26,857 nt of DNA, from positions 1-26,857 of the forward strand of contig JABHEX010000151.1 of assembly GCA_018676385.1 (NCBI GenBank). The letters are read 5' to 3'. A program made the position numbers and the translations under genes. Position 1 is the first letter of the stretch. Each line of letters starts with the position of its first letter. Positions 7,533-15,323 of this stretch are shown here, in pieces. Under the pieces are notes generated by a model. The model saw only the letters and a program-made list of their open reading frames with translations, searched no databases and was not told where the DNA came from. Origin of the DNA: Akkermansiaceae bacterium. Lineage in GTDB: Bacteria > Verrucomicrobiota > Verrucomicrobiia > Verrucomicrobiales > Akkermansiaceae.

Positions 7533-8276
7533 TTATCTCAGATGTCCTTTACGATATTCGCTAGGGCTGAGTCCAGTATGGTTCCGAAAGGCGTGTGAAA
7601 AGTGACTATGATCATAAAATCCGCACTGGTGAGCTATGTCGGCGACCGTTAATTGTGTTTCTTCTAACAAACGACAGCTTTTTCTTACACGAATTCGTTG
7701 TAAATAGTCTTTTGGGCTCATATCTAGAACTGCATGAAATCTCCGGACAAACTGACTGTGTGAAATACCACTGAGTCGGGCTAAGTCGGCTATTTTGAGT
7801 TCGCTTCCGTAATCCTCCTGCATTCGGCGGACTGCCTTGAACAGCGTTCCAATCGGCGTGTTGAGGGCTTTTACTTGGTCAAAAATACGATGAATTCCTG
7901 CTACACCGATGACTTTTCCATCGAGATCTTTGACTGGGAATTTACTGTAAATGATCATGTTGTCTGAACCCGCATCCTCTGGAGCAGGAGCCAGTTGGTT
8001 AATGATTGCGCCACCTGAGCGCATCACCATTTGATCGCCTTCTGTGTAGTTTGCTGCTCGTTCCTCGGACCAATAATCAGCATCTGTCTTACCTAAGGTT
8101 TCCGACTCATCCGCTGTGTTACAATAGGCGCAGGCGCGTCGGTTTTGCATCACAAAACGCCCAGCTCGATCCTTCATGAAAAAGGCCTCTTCCACGAGGC
8201 AATCGCTCAGTTCACGCGTCAATGATCGCCAATCCACACTCTCAAGAAATACTTCTGCATCATTGCTTTCCGGCAT
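7533..8276 (-). CDS. AraC-family transcriptional regulator with N-terminal PAS domain
   Basis: The 247-residue protein has a PAS-like sensor at about residues 20-135 (SDCLVEEAFFMKDRAGRFVMQN at its start, KFPVKDLDGKVIGVAGIHRI at its end) and an AraC DNA-binding domain at 148-247. The two helix-turn-helix units are visible: KIADLARLSGISHSQFVRRFH and LTVADIAHQCGFYDHSHFSHAF, followed by GLSPSEYRK. The PAS domain contains Cys49 and Cys52 in a CAYC motif, so redox or metal sensing is conceivable but not shown. The gene is transcribed away from the SDR-to-Gfo operon with a 72-bp shared gap holding a phased direct repeat. It is very likely the local regulator of that operon; the ligand is unknown. 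Confidence 0.9.
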   Translation of the reverse strand: MPESNDAEVFLESVDWRSLTRELSDCLVEEAFFMKDRAGRFVMQNRRACAYCNTADESETLGKTDADYWSEERAANYTEGDQMVMRSGGAIINQLAPAPEDAGSDNMIIYSKFPVKDLDGKVIGVAGIHRIFDQVKALNTPIGTLFKAVRRMQEDYGSELKIADLARLSGISHSQFVRRFHAVLDMSPKDYLQRIRVRKSCRLLEETQLTVADIAHQCGFYDHSHFSHAFRNHTGLSPSEYRKGHLR

Positions 8277-8284
8277 GCGTAATT

Positions 8285-8321
8285 TTTACACGACAATATG
8301 TTAAATTTACAAGACATTACG
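8285..8321 (+). promoter_or_regulatory. Phased direct repeat, candidate operator of the PAS-AraC regulator
   Basis: TTTACACGACAATATG (8285-8300) and TTTACAAGACATTACG (8306-8321) agree at 13 of 16 positions and start exactly 21 bp apart, two helical turns. AraC-type regulators bind direct-repeat half-sites of about this length on one DNA face. The site lies in the 72-bp gap between the regulator and the first operon gene. A TATAAA box at 8332-8337 lies 10 bp downstream and would give a very short leader before the ATG at 8349. The repeat is seen directly; that it is an operator is inferred. Confidence 0.6.
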
Positions 8322-8348
8322 CCTCTTGGTCTATAAACTTTATTTGAA

Positions 8349-9152
8349 ATGACATCAGATTTACTCGCAGACACATCAATTGTTGTGATCGGGGGCACTA
8401 CCGGTCTAGGTCTATCGGCTTCACTTTCATTTATGGGAGCGGGTGCCACTGTTGTTGCTGTTGGTCGAAATGAAGACAACGTGATTAAGGCGCAAGCTGA
8501 GATGGCAAAGATTAATCCTGATCGCGGTCACGCGATGGCTGGTGATGCCATTGACCCGGTAACAAGCTCTGATGCTATTGCCGTGTGTCTGGAAAAATTT
8601 GGTAATTTTGATGGGCTCTACCATGTTGCCGGTGGCAGTGGTCGTCGATTTGGTGATGGCCCCTTGCATGAAATAACCGTTGAAGGTATCGATAAGACAC
8701 TCGACCTTAATCTCAAATCATTGATGTTGAGTAATCGCGCTGCCGTTCAGAGCTTCCTTGAACGTAAGACCGCTGGGCGCGTCTTGAACATGGGCTCTGT
8801 GCTAGGCTATTCGCCTTCACCACAATATTTTTCAACACATGTTTATGCTGCTGCGAAGGCTGCCATCATTGGTTTTACCAAAGCGACTGCGGCTTATTAC
8901 GCAAACGATAACATCCGCTTTAATGTCATCGCACCGGCATTGGTAGAAACACCCATGGCACAGCGTGCAGCTAACGATGATGTCATCCAGAATTTCATCA
9001 AAACCAAACAGCCGCTCGACGGTGGCCGTATCGGTTGTCCAGAGGATCTTGATGGTCTAGCAACGTATTTGCTATCCCAACAAAGCCGATTTGTTACCGG
9101 TCAGGTGATCGCTGTCGATGGCGGTTGGACGGTTTCCGAAGGCCAACTCTAG
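8349..9152 (+). CDS. Short-chain dehydrogenase/reductase (SDR)
   Basis: The 267-residue protein is a classical SDR, an NAD(P)-dependent alcohol or keto-sugar oxidoreductase of the cytoplasm. The cofactor loop GGTTGLG spans residues 15-21. The catalytic set is NMGSVLGYS (Ser) and Tyr166-A-A-A-Lys170. The C-terminal part reads LVETPMAQRA and ends FVTGQVIAVDGGWTVS, a standard SDR end. VVAVGRN after strand 2 ends in Arg rather than Asp, which leans towards NADP but is weak evidence. It is the first gene of the operon and starts 28 bp after the putative operator. The substrate is not evident. Confidence 0.92.
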   Translation: MTSDLLADTSIVVIGGTTGLGLSASLSFMGAGATVVAVGRNEDNVIKAQAEMAKINPDRGHAMAGDAIDPVTSSDAIAVCLEKFGNFDGLYHVAGGSGRRFGDGPLHEITVEGIDKTLDLNLKSLMLSNRAAVQSFLERKTAGRVLNMGSVLGYSPSPQYFSTHVYAAAKAAIIGFTKATAAYYANDNIRFNVIAPALVETPMAQRAANDDVIQNFIKTKQPLDGGRIGCPEDLDGLATYLLSQQSRFVTGQVIAVDGGWTVSEGQL

Positions 9153-9159
9153 TAAAAAC

Positions 9160-10287
9160 ATGCAAGCTGTTTACGATAGTTTAATCCCGCAGATTGATGC
9201 TGCGCTGCCAGGTCTTGACAAGCTTCATTGTTTGTTAGGCTTTGACGGTACGGTGGACATTATTTGTAAGCCAGTTGAAATGCGTGAGGGACCTGGCGAT
9301 CAGTTTAAAGCCTTTTCGACGATAAGGGATTTTGGCCAGCGTGTGATCGATGCGGATGGTAAGAGTGCTCTAATTGAAATCGTTGCTGAACGGGAAAAAA
9401 TCGGCGGCAATGGTCCGATTATGGCTAACGCACTGGCAGAATCTGGTTTGCCTGTCGATTACATCGGCACTCTGGGTAAACCTGATATCCATCCAGCATA
9501 CTGTGAATTTGCTAAGCGGCTGCAAGTCCATTCTGTTGCTAATCCAGCGGTCACACACGCGCTCGAGTTTTCTAATGGGAAAGTAATGCTCACGAATACT
9601 GGAACCTATGATGATGTCTCTGCGGAGACACTGGAGCGTGAGATAGGGGAGGCCATGATGACGCGTCTCGTTGAGCAATCGAAGCTGTGCTGTTTACTTA
9701 ACTGGACTTGCCTCTCGGAATTAAACTCAATCCTAGTTTGGTATCTGGAGACTATCTTACCTGCGTCTTGCCCCGATCCAGAGCGGATCTTTTTCTTTGA
9801 TCTGGCGGATCCTTCCATGCATTCAGATAACAGAATAAAAGTTGTGTTAGATCATATTGGTCATTTTTCAGAATATGGACGAACCATCCTTGGTATGAAC
9901 TTTAACGAAACCTGCCAAGTCAGCAGGGTGCTTGCTATTGATGAGCCAGACAGCGAACCGGAATCGTTGTGTCAGGCGCTAGAGGCGATCCGTTCGAAGC
10001 TCGGCATTGAGTGCGCTATGGGGCACCCTGTTGATTTTGCAGCCTGTGCGACGTCTAATGGTCGTTGGTCGGTCGTTGGCCCCCACACTGCAACACCAAA
10101 AATAACAACCGGCGCCGGCGATCACCTTAACGCGGGATTTGGTCTTGGCATGCTCCTTGGTTTCACTCCTGAAGACGCCCTCAAGCTCGGCGTGCTTTAT
10201 TCTGGATATTACGTGCGCACAGCCCGTCCACCCCATCTCAACAACATTGTAGATTTTATTCAAATACTCAAAAAACCATCCAAATGA
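9160..10287 (+). CDS. PfkB-family carbohydrate kinase
   Basis: The 375-residue protein has the pattern of ribokinase/PfkB sugar kinases: an N-terminal FDGTVDIICKPV strand-turn, IGGNGPIMANALAESGLPVDYIG (Gly-rich substrate loop, residues 82-90), and the C-terminal signature TTGAGDHLNAGFGLGMLLG with catalytic-base Asp321 in GAGD (318-321). It probably phosphorylates a sugar or sugar derivative with ATP. It is longer than ribokinase (about 310 residues), chiefly because of the middle part (about 150-250). An upstream in-frame ATG at 9118 lies inside the SDR gene; the ATG at 9160, seven bases after the SDR stop, is preferred. It overlaps the next gene by 4 bp (ATGA), implying translational coupling to the SIS protein. 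Confidence 0.88.
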   Translation: MQAVYDSLIPQIDAALPGLDKLHCLLGFDGTVDIICKPVEMREGPGDQFKAFSTIRDFGQRVIDADGKSALIEIVAEREKIGGNGPIMANALAESGLPVDYIGTLGKPDIHPAYCEFAKRLQVHSVANPAVTHALEFSNGKVMLTNTGTYDDVSAETLEREIGEAMMTRLVEQSKLCCLLNWTCLSELNSILVWYLETILPASCPDPERIFFFDLADPSMHSDNRIKVVLDHIGHFSEYGRTILGMNFNETCQVSRVLAIDEPDSEPESLCQALEAIRSKLGIECAMGHPVDFAACATSNGRWSVVGPHTATPKITTGAGDHLNAGFGLGMLLGFTPEDALKLGVLYSGYYVRTARPPHLNNIVDFIQILKKPSK

Positions 10288-11063
10288 CCCCTACTCAACA
10301 ATTTCTCAATAAAAGCCGTGGACTGATCGATGCGGTAGAAGCCCAGCAATCCCAGATCGAACAAGTTGCCGATCTTTTTTCCCAGACGATTCTTAACGGC
10401 CGCATGGTCCAGCTTTTTGGGTCTGGTCACAGCCGAATGATGACTGAGGAAATGTGGCCGCGTTATGGTTCCTTTCCAGGGTTTAACCCAATCGTTGAGC
10501 TGTCACTCTCGTTCCACAACCTTGTGGTTGGAGCAAACGGACAGCGCCAAGCGATGTTCCTCGAAAACGTGCCAGGACTCGCTGATCGTATTCTGCGTAA
10601 TTTTGATCTTAATGAACAAGATTCCGCTTTGGTGATTTCATCAAGCGGTTGCAATGTAGTGCCAATCGAGATGGCTGAAATTTTTCAGAAGCGCGGTGTC
10701 AAAGTTGTTGCTTTGATTAGCAAGCTTCATTCAGAGCCGAGCACCAGCAAACGTGAGGACGGAAAGAAGCTGCAAGATTTTGCTGATATTGTGCTCGATA
10801 CCGGTGCTCCGCTCGGTGATGCCATGATCAGTATTGACGGATTAGATGAACCCGTTGCTCCGGGATCGACTGTAGGAGGTTGCCTTATCGTGAATTCGAT
10901 CAAGGCGGAAGTTGCACAGCGACTGACAGCTGCAGGACAACCGCCAAAAGTATTGAGTGCAGGAGTGGTTGTAGGTGCTGAGCGCGCTGTAGAACTCTTC
11001 GAGGGCGCCTATGATGAGCATGCTCATCGAATCTCTCGCTACTACGAAAACGTTGGCCAGTAA
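10284..11063 (+). CDS. UPF0309 SIS-domain phosphosugar-binding protein
   Basis: The 259-residue protein carries a SIS fold of the UPF0309 type. Signatures are LFGSGHSRMMTEEMW (about residues 44-58, the phosphosugar loop), VISSSGCNVVPIEMAE (about 117-132, the second Ser-rich phosphate loop), FADIVLDTGAPLGDAM, and STVGGCLIVNSIKAEV. SIS domains bind phosphosugars and catalyse isomerisation, etherase or lyase chemistry; the reaction of UPF0309 members is not established to my knowledge. It is translationally coupled to the kinase upstream, which could supply its phosphosugar substrate. The stop is followed after 2 bases by the FAD oxidoreductase gene. Confidence 0.87.
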   Translation: MTPTQQFLNKSRGLIDAVEAQQSQIEQVADLFSQTILNGRMVQLFGSGHSRMMTEEMWPRYGSFPGFNPIVELSLSFHNLVVGANGQRQAMFLENVPGLADRILRNFDLNEQDSALVISSSGCNVVPIEMAEIFQKRGVKVVALISKLHSEPSTSKREDGKKLQDFADIVLDTGAPLGDAMISIDGLDEPVAPGSTVGGCLIVNSIKAEVAQRLTAAGQPPKVLSAGVVVGAERAVELFEGAYDEHAHRISRYYENVGQ

Positions 11064-11065
11064 TT

Positions 11066-12439
11066 ATGCTAAATTGTATCAATCATAATGCGGTTCCACT
11101 CGCCTTCGCCACCGACGTGTTGATCATCGGTGCAGGTTCCGCGGGCTGCTGTGCTGCACTGGCTGCCAAAGCTAGCGGAGCAGAAAAAGTGACGTTGATT
11201 GATCGGGCAGGTTTTCCTGGGGGTATTTCAACCCAAGCACTGGATACTTTTTACGGTTTTTTTACTCCGGGAGATACCCCGAAAAAAGTGGCGGGTGGTA
11301 TTGGTAATCGAGTCGTTGATGCATTGGATGCTGCAGGAGCTGTTTTCCTGCGCCCCAACACCTACGGTGCAGGCACTGGTGTGAACTACAACCCTGAACG
11401 CCTAAAGCTGGTTTGGGATCAATTGTTGAGCGAGGCAGGCGTACAGACGCTACTCCACACAAATCTTGTGGATGTTGTGCAGGAGCAGGGTCAGGTGCAG
11501 TCTGTCGTGGTCGTAGGTAAGCAAGGATTTATTCGTATCAAAGCGCGTGTCTTTATTGATGCATCTGGGGATGCCGATTTTTGTCATTTTGCCGAAATTG
11601 ATTACGAGACGGCTGGTGAGCATGAACCGGTGCAAACGATGACCACGACTTTTCGTATGTCCAACGTCGATCTGGATCGCTATCAGCAAGCAGGAGGTAA
11701 GAAAATGCTCATGCAAAAGATGGCTCAAGCCGTTGAAGCAAACACACACGCGTTGCCTCGCAAGGCAGGTAGCATTCATCCAATGAATGCGGAGGGCTGC
11801 ATCTCAACTGTGGCGGTAAGGGTGGCTGGTTATTCTGGCCTTGATGCTGCAGAGCTAACAAGTGCTGAGCAAGACGGTCGACGGCAGGCATTTATTTATG
11901 AGGATTTCTTGCGCGACTGCGTTCCTGGGTTTGAATCATCAAACATCATTGGCCTCTCCTCCAGTATTGGCGTGCGCGAGAGTCGCCGTGTTTATGGGCA
12001 ATATCGGCTCACGCGTGAAGATTGCCTGAGTAAAGCCCAATTTGAGGATAAGGTGCTGCTCTGCGGTGCTCCTATTGAAGACCACCGCGAATCCTCAAGT
12101 GGTGAAGATGAAACGCACTGGGCATACGTGCCCGATGGAGGTGTTTATGAAGTCCCTTTTCGCTGTTTTCTGCCTCGCGATACTTACCAAACTTTAGTCT
12201 GTGGTCGTTGCTTCAGCGCCACTCATGACGCGCATGCATCTTGTAGATCGATGGCACAAACCATGGCGATGGGTCATGCTTGTGGTTCTGCTGCTGCGCT
12301 GTCACTCAAACTAAAGCTGGAGCTCCCCGAGTTACCAATTGATCAGCTGCAAGAGACATTGCGAAATCAAGGAGCAGTATTGGAAGCCCCGACACAAAGA
12401 GCAGCAATTGGTGCTCATGACTGGAAACTTAACTACTAA
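11066..12439 (+). CDS. FAD-dependent oxidoreductase (FAD_oxidored type)
   Basis: The 457-residue protein starts with a short leader and then a Rossmann FAD site, VLIIGAGSAGCCAALAAK (GxGxxG at residues 22-27) with the ribose-binding acidic residue Asp46 after strand 2. FPGGISTQALDTFYGFF follows, as in the FAD-dependent oxidoreductases abundant in Verrucomicrobia, Planctomycetes and Lentisphaerae. A second flavin motif, VFIDASGDADFCHFA, lies near 165-180. The C-terminal part has VCGRCFSATHDAHASCRSMAQTMAMGHA, the usual flavin-closing segment. There is no signal peptide, so it is probably cytoplasmic. The substrate is unknown. It is tightly linked to the SIS gene, with a 36-bp A-rich gap before the MetE-like gene. 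Confidence 0.85.
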   Translation: MLNCINHNAVPLAFATDVLIIGAGSAGCCAALAAKASGAEKVTLIDRAGFPGGISTQALDTFYGFFTPGDTPKKVAGGIGNRVVDALDAAGAVFLRPNTYGAGTGVNYNPERLKLVWDQLLSEAGVQTLLHTNLVDVVQEQGQVQSVVVVGKQGFIRIKARVFIDASGDADFCHFAEIDYETAGEHEPVQTMTTTFRMSNVDLDRYQQAGGKKMLMQKMAQAVEANTHALPRKAGSIHPMNAEGCISTVAVRVAGYSGLDAAELTSAEQDGRRQAFIYEDFLRDCVPGFESSNIIGLSSSIGVRESRRVYGQYRLTREDCLSKAQFEDKVLLCGAPIEDHRESSSGEDETHWAYVPDGGVYEVPFRCFLPRDTYQTLVCGRCFSATHDAHASCRSMAQTMAMGHACGSAAALSLKLKLELPELPIDQLQETLRNQGAVLEAPTQRAAIGAHDWKLNY

Positions 12440-12475
12440 AATAACAATAACCACTAAACCAAGCACAATTATATT

Positions 12476-13531
12476 ATGAAAACATGTCCACTACGTACGT
12501 CCGTCATTGGTAGCTATTCGTTTCCGAGTTGGCTCGAATTCGCATCCAGTAACCTTCGTTCTTTTGGGTCTAAAGACCTTGCTGAAATCCAAGACGATGC
12601 TGTGATCGCTGCTCTTCACGATCAAAACTCAGCTGGTCTCGATGTCGTCACCGATGGCGAACAGACACGCCTCGATTTTAATCTTTCGTTTTACGGATAT
12701 CTAGACGGGATTGAATTGGAATCTGCCTCGCCTCGTCTGTTCGGTCCGCCAGCCCATGATCAACGCGGCAAGCATCAGGTCGTCGGGGAAATTACTGCGC
12801 CACGCGGGCTCGGTGTGGTTGAGGAATACCAACGCCTCGTCCGTCTCCAGAAACCGTTTCCGGACGCTCCTCCCGTCACACTTAAGGCTAGTGTTCCCGG
12901 CCCATACACGATGAGTGGCCGACTTCTTCCCAATGCGCAATACGAAGATCGCTGGGCGCTCACTGAAGCGCTGTTGCCGTTTGTTCGTCAAGAGCTAGAG
13001 GGTCTTGTTGAGGCTGGATGTACTGAAATAAGCGTGGATGAACCATCAATGAGTTGTTATGCCTACAAGGAGGACTCAAAACGTTTTGTAGATATCTTCA
13101 ACCGTACGGTTGAGTCCGTTGTGGGGCGCACACGGCTTTGCACACACTTATGTTTCGGAAACTTCAAGGGGCACGCCGTCGGATACCGTCGCATCGCTCC
13201 CATGTTCCCAGAATTCCTCGATTTTAAATGCGACGAAATGCATGTGGAGATGGCGAGCCGCGAGTTTAGTGAGATTGAATTGATTTCAAAAATTGCTGAA
13301 CGGATGGACGTTGCTGTGGGGATCGTGGATGTGAAAAGCTATTTCATCCAAACGCCGGAGGATATTGCTAATCGTGTGCGTTTATGTCTGGAGCATGCAC
13401 CAGCTGATCGTCTTGTCTTCGCGCCAGATTGCGGACTCAGCCAGACCGCGCGCTGGGCTGCTAAAAAGAAACTCGTCAACATGGTGGAAGGTGTGAAATT
13501 AGTTAAACAGGAACTCAATATTGAATCCTAA
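12476..13531 (+). CDS. Cobalamin-independent methionine synthase catalytic-domain protein
   Basis: The 351-residue protein corresponds to the C-terminal catalytic barrel of MetE alone; E. coli MetE is about 750 residues. All key positions are visible: the IGS homocysteine loop (11-13), Glu62 in TDGEQ, Asp188-Glu189-Pro190, and the zinc ligands His224 and Cys226 (THLCF), Glu258 (VEMAS) and Cys319 (PDCGLSQTARW). Zinc would activate a thiol as methyl acceptor. Short MetE-like proteins act as core methionine synthases or use other methyl donors. In this catabolic cluster it may accept methyl groups from a methylated substrate, which is inference. The neighbouring hydrolase gene starts at or just after its stop. 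Confidence 0.88.
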   Translation: MKTCPLRTSVIGSYSFPSWLEFASSNLRSFGSKDLAEIQDDAVIAALHDQNSAGLDVVTDGEQTRLDFNLSFYGYLDGIELESASPRLFGPPAHDQRGKHQVVGEITAPRGLGVVEEYQRLVRLQKPFPDAPPVTLKASVPGPYTMSGRLLPNAQYEDRWALTEALLPFVRQELEGLVEAGCTEISVDEPSMSCYAYKEDSKRFVDIFNRTVESVVGRTRLCTHLCFGNFKGHAVGYRRIAPMFPEFLDFKCDEMHVEMASREFSEIELISKIAERMDVAVGIVDVKSYFIQTPEDIANRVRLCLEHAPADRLVFAPDCGLSQTARWAAKKKLVNMVEGVKLVKQELNIES

Positions 13532-14366
13532 CATGCAGCCGGCTTATCAAAAAAACGATGCACTGCTCGAAGATATCTCTCGCGCAAGGGCAGAGGAGCG
13601 GTCGCGCGTTTGGTGGCTCGGTCAAAGCGGATTCCTCGTCTACACACCGGCAGCTACTATTCTTTTTGATCCCTATCTATCGGATTCACTAACGCGCAAA
13701 TACGAGAATACAGACAAACCACATACACGCGTCACCGAGCTGGTTATTTCACCAGAACTTCTGACCGATATCGACGTCATCACCAGCTCACACAATCATA
13801 CCGATCACTTGGATGCCGAAACCCTATTGGCGTTGTTAGAAGTAAACCCCCAAGCGCGACTGGTGATTCCGCGCGCTAACCGGACCTTCGTTCTCGATAG
13901 GCTTGGGGACGTGGATGATGCACTTGAAGTAATTGATGCGGGTGAGAGCATTATGGTCGGTAATGTCACCCTCCATGGTATTCCTGCCGCGCACAATGCC
14001 GTCGATCGCGACGACCAAGGATGTTGTCGATTCCTCGGTTTCGTTGCACGGGCTAATGGCCAGACATTCTATCACAGTGGTGACACTCTGATGCATAATG
14101 AATTGGTGCCCGCAATCCTACCTTTTGAGCCTGACGTTGCGTTTGTTCCGATCAATGGCAACAAACCCGAACGCCGTGTGGCAGGAAACCTTGATGGGCG
14201 AGAGGCAGCTGAGCTGGCCAAGGCTACCCATGCTGGCATAGCCATCCCACATCATTTTGACATGTTTGCTTTCAATACAGCATCACCGGAATTCTTCGCA
14301 TCGGAATGCGAGCGGATCGAGCAACCATTTCGAGTAATGCAGAACGGAGAAGGATACGATTTGTGA
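13521..14366 (+). CDS. MBL-fold metallo-hydrolase, UlaG-like
   Basis: The 281-residue protein has the metallo-beta-lactamase core: WWLGQSGFLVYTP (strand start typical of UlaG-like proteins), SSHNHTDHLD with His91, His93, Asp95 and His96, AAHN (His158), YHSGDT (Asp188) and IPHHFDMF (His244 or His245). UlaG hydrolyses L-ascorbate-6-phosphate lactone, and related proteins act on other sugar lactones; here lactonase activity is likely but not proven. Two starts are possible: 13521, overlapping the MetE-like gene by 11 bp, or 13533, one base after its stop. The end overlaps the following GTG start by 4 bp. Confidence 0.85.
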   Translation: MNPNMQPAYQKNDALLEDISRARAEERSRVWWLGQSGFLVYTPAATILFDPYLSDSLTRKYENTDKPHTRVTELVISPELLTDIDVITSSHNHTDHLDAETLLALLEVNPQARLVIPRANRTFVLDRLGDVDDALEVIDAGESIMVGNVTLHGIPAAHNAVDRDDQGCCRFLGFVARANGQTFYHSGDTLMHNELVPAILPFEPDVAFVPINGNKPERRVAGNLDGREAAELAKATHAGIAIPHHFDMFAFNTASPEFFASECERIEQPFRVMQNGEGYDL

Positions 14367-15316
14367 ATATTGTTAGAACCATATTGGGTGATATCCCGAG
14401 GGAGCAGTTTGGTGTTTGTTATGCCCATGAGCATATCATTATCGACAATAATGTGGCGACGATGCGGTTTCCTGATTTTAAATTACCATCTGTAGCAAAT
14501 GGTATCGCTGAGTTGGCGCAATTTTATGCGGATGGTGGTCGAGCTATGGTAGATTCTATGCCATGCGATTCAGGCCGTAATGTGTTAAAGTTAGTTGATA
14601 TTTCTGAGGCTACTAAGGTTCATATCCTATGTCCTACTGGTTTACATTTGGGCAAGTATTATGATGATGGACACTGGAGTCATCACTACTCGGTTGATCG
14701 TTTAGCTGAGCTATTCATCGCGGATATCGAGGTGGGGATTGACCGCTTTGACTACTCTGGTCCATGCGTCGACCGGACATCTCATCGGGCTGGATTAATC
14801 AAGATTGCCAGCGGGGGTGTTGATATCACTGATCGGAATCGGCGGATTTTCCAAGCTGCTGCTGTTGCCCACACGCAGACGGGTGCGCCGATCCTTACCC
14901 ATGTGGAAGAGGGTAGGGGGGCGATGGAACAAGCGGCACTGTTGTCTTCTCATGGTGTGGATCTTAGTAAGGTTGTGCTCTCCCACACTGATCGCCAACC
15001 CGACATCGAGTATCACCGTGAAATCCTACAAACCGGTGTGCGGGTTGAGTATGATAGCGGTTTCCGTTGGAAAACTACCACTAACCCGACGCTTGACCTC
15101 TTGATGGAATTGATTGGTGATTTCCCCAACCAAATCATGTTAGGCATGGATGCAGCCCGGCCATCATACTGGAAAAGCTATGGAGGTGCTCCGGGGCTTA
15201 GTTTTTTACTGAATGAATTTTCCCAAATGATGCAGGAACGCGGTTTGAATGAGAAACAATGGAATAACATTTTTGTAACCACGCCAGCCGATACCTATAC
15301 CTTCAAAACTACCTAA
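14363..15316 (+). CDS. Phosphotriesterase-family (amidohydrolase) metal hydrolase
   Basis: From the GTG at 14363 the product is 317 residues beginning MNIVRTILGDI, the normal family N-terminus. The binuclear metal site is complete: His22 and His24 in AHEHI, carbamylated-lysine candidate Lys147 in AGLIKIAS, His180 in LTHVEEG, His208 in LSHTDRQPD and Asp263 in LGMDAAR. Many PTE-family proteins are lactonases, some on phosphorylated sugar lactones, rather than true phosphotriesterases. The frame extends upstream to 14306, but only by reading inside the previous gene. The GTG overlaps the previous stop (GTGA), which argues for coupled translation. The next gene starts 7 bases after the stop. Confidence 0.88.
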   Translation: MNIVRTILGDIPREQFGVCYAHEHIIIDNNVATMRFPDFKLPSVANGIAELAQFYADGGRAMVDSMPCDSGRNVLKLVDISEATKVHILCPTGLHLGKYYDDGHWSHHYSVDRLAELFIADIEVGIDRFDYSGPCVDRTSHRAGLIKIASGGVDITDRNRRIFQAAAVAHTQTGAPILTHVEEGRGAMEQAALLSSHGVDLSKVVLSHTDRQPDIEYHREILQTGVRVEYDSGFRWKTTTNPTLDLLMELIGDFPNQIMLGMDAARPSYWKSYGGAPGLSFLLNEFSQMMQERGLNEKQWNNIFVTTPADTYTFKTT

Positions 15317-15323
15317 CAAAATA

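Noticed and set aside
7331..7564. 77-residue + strand open frame across tRNA-Tyr
   Set aside because: It reads through the tRNA and the hairpin; the tRNA folds completely, so this is not a gene.
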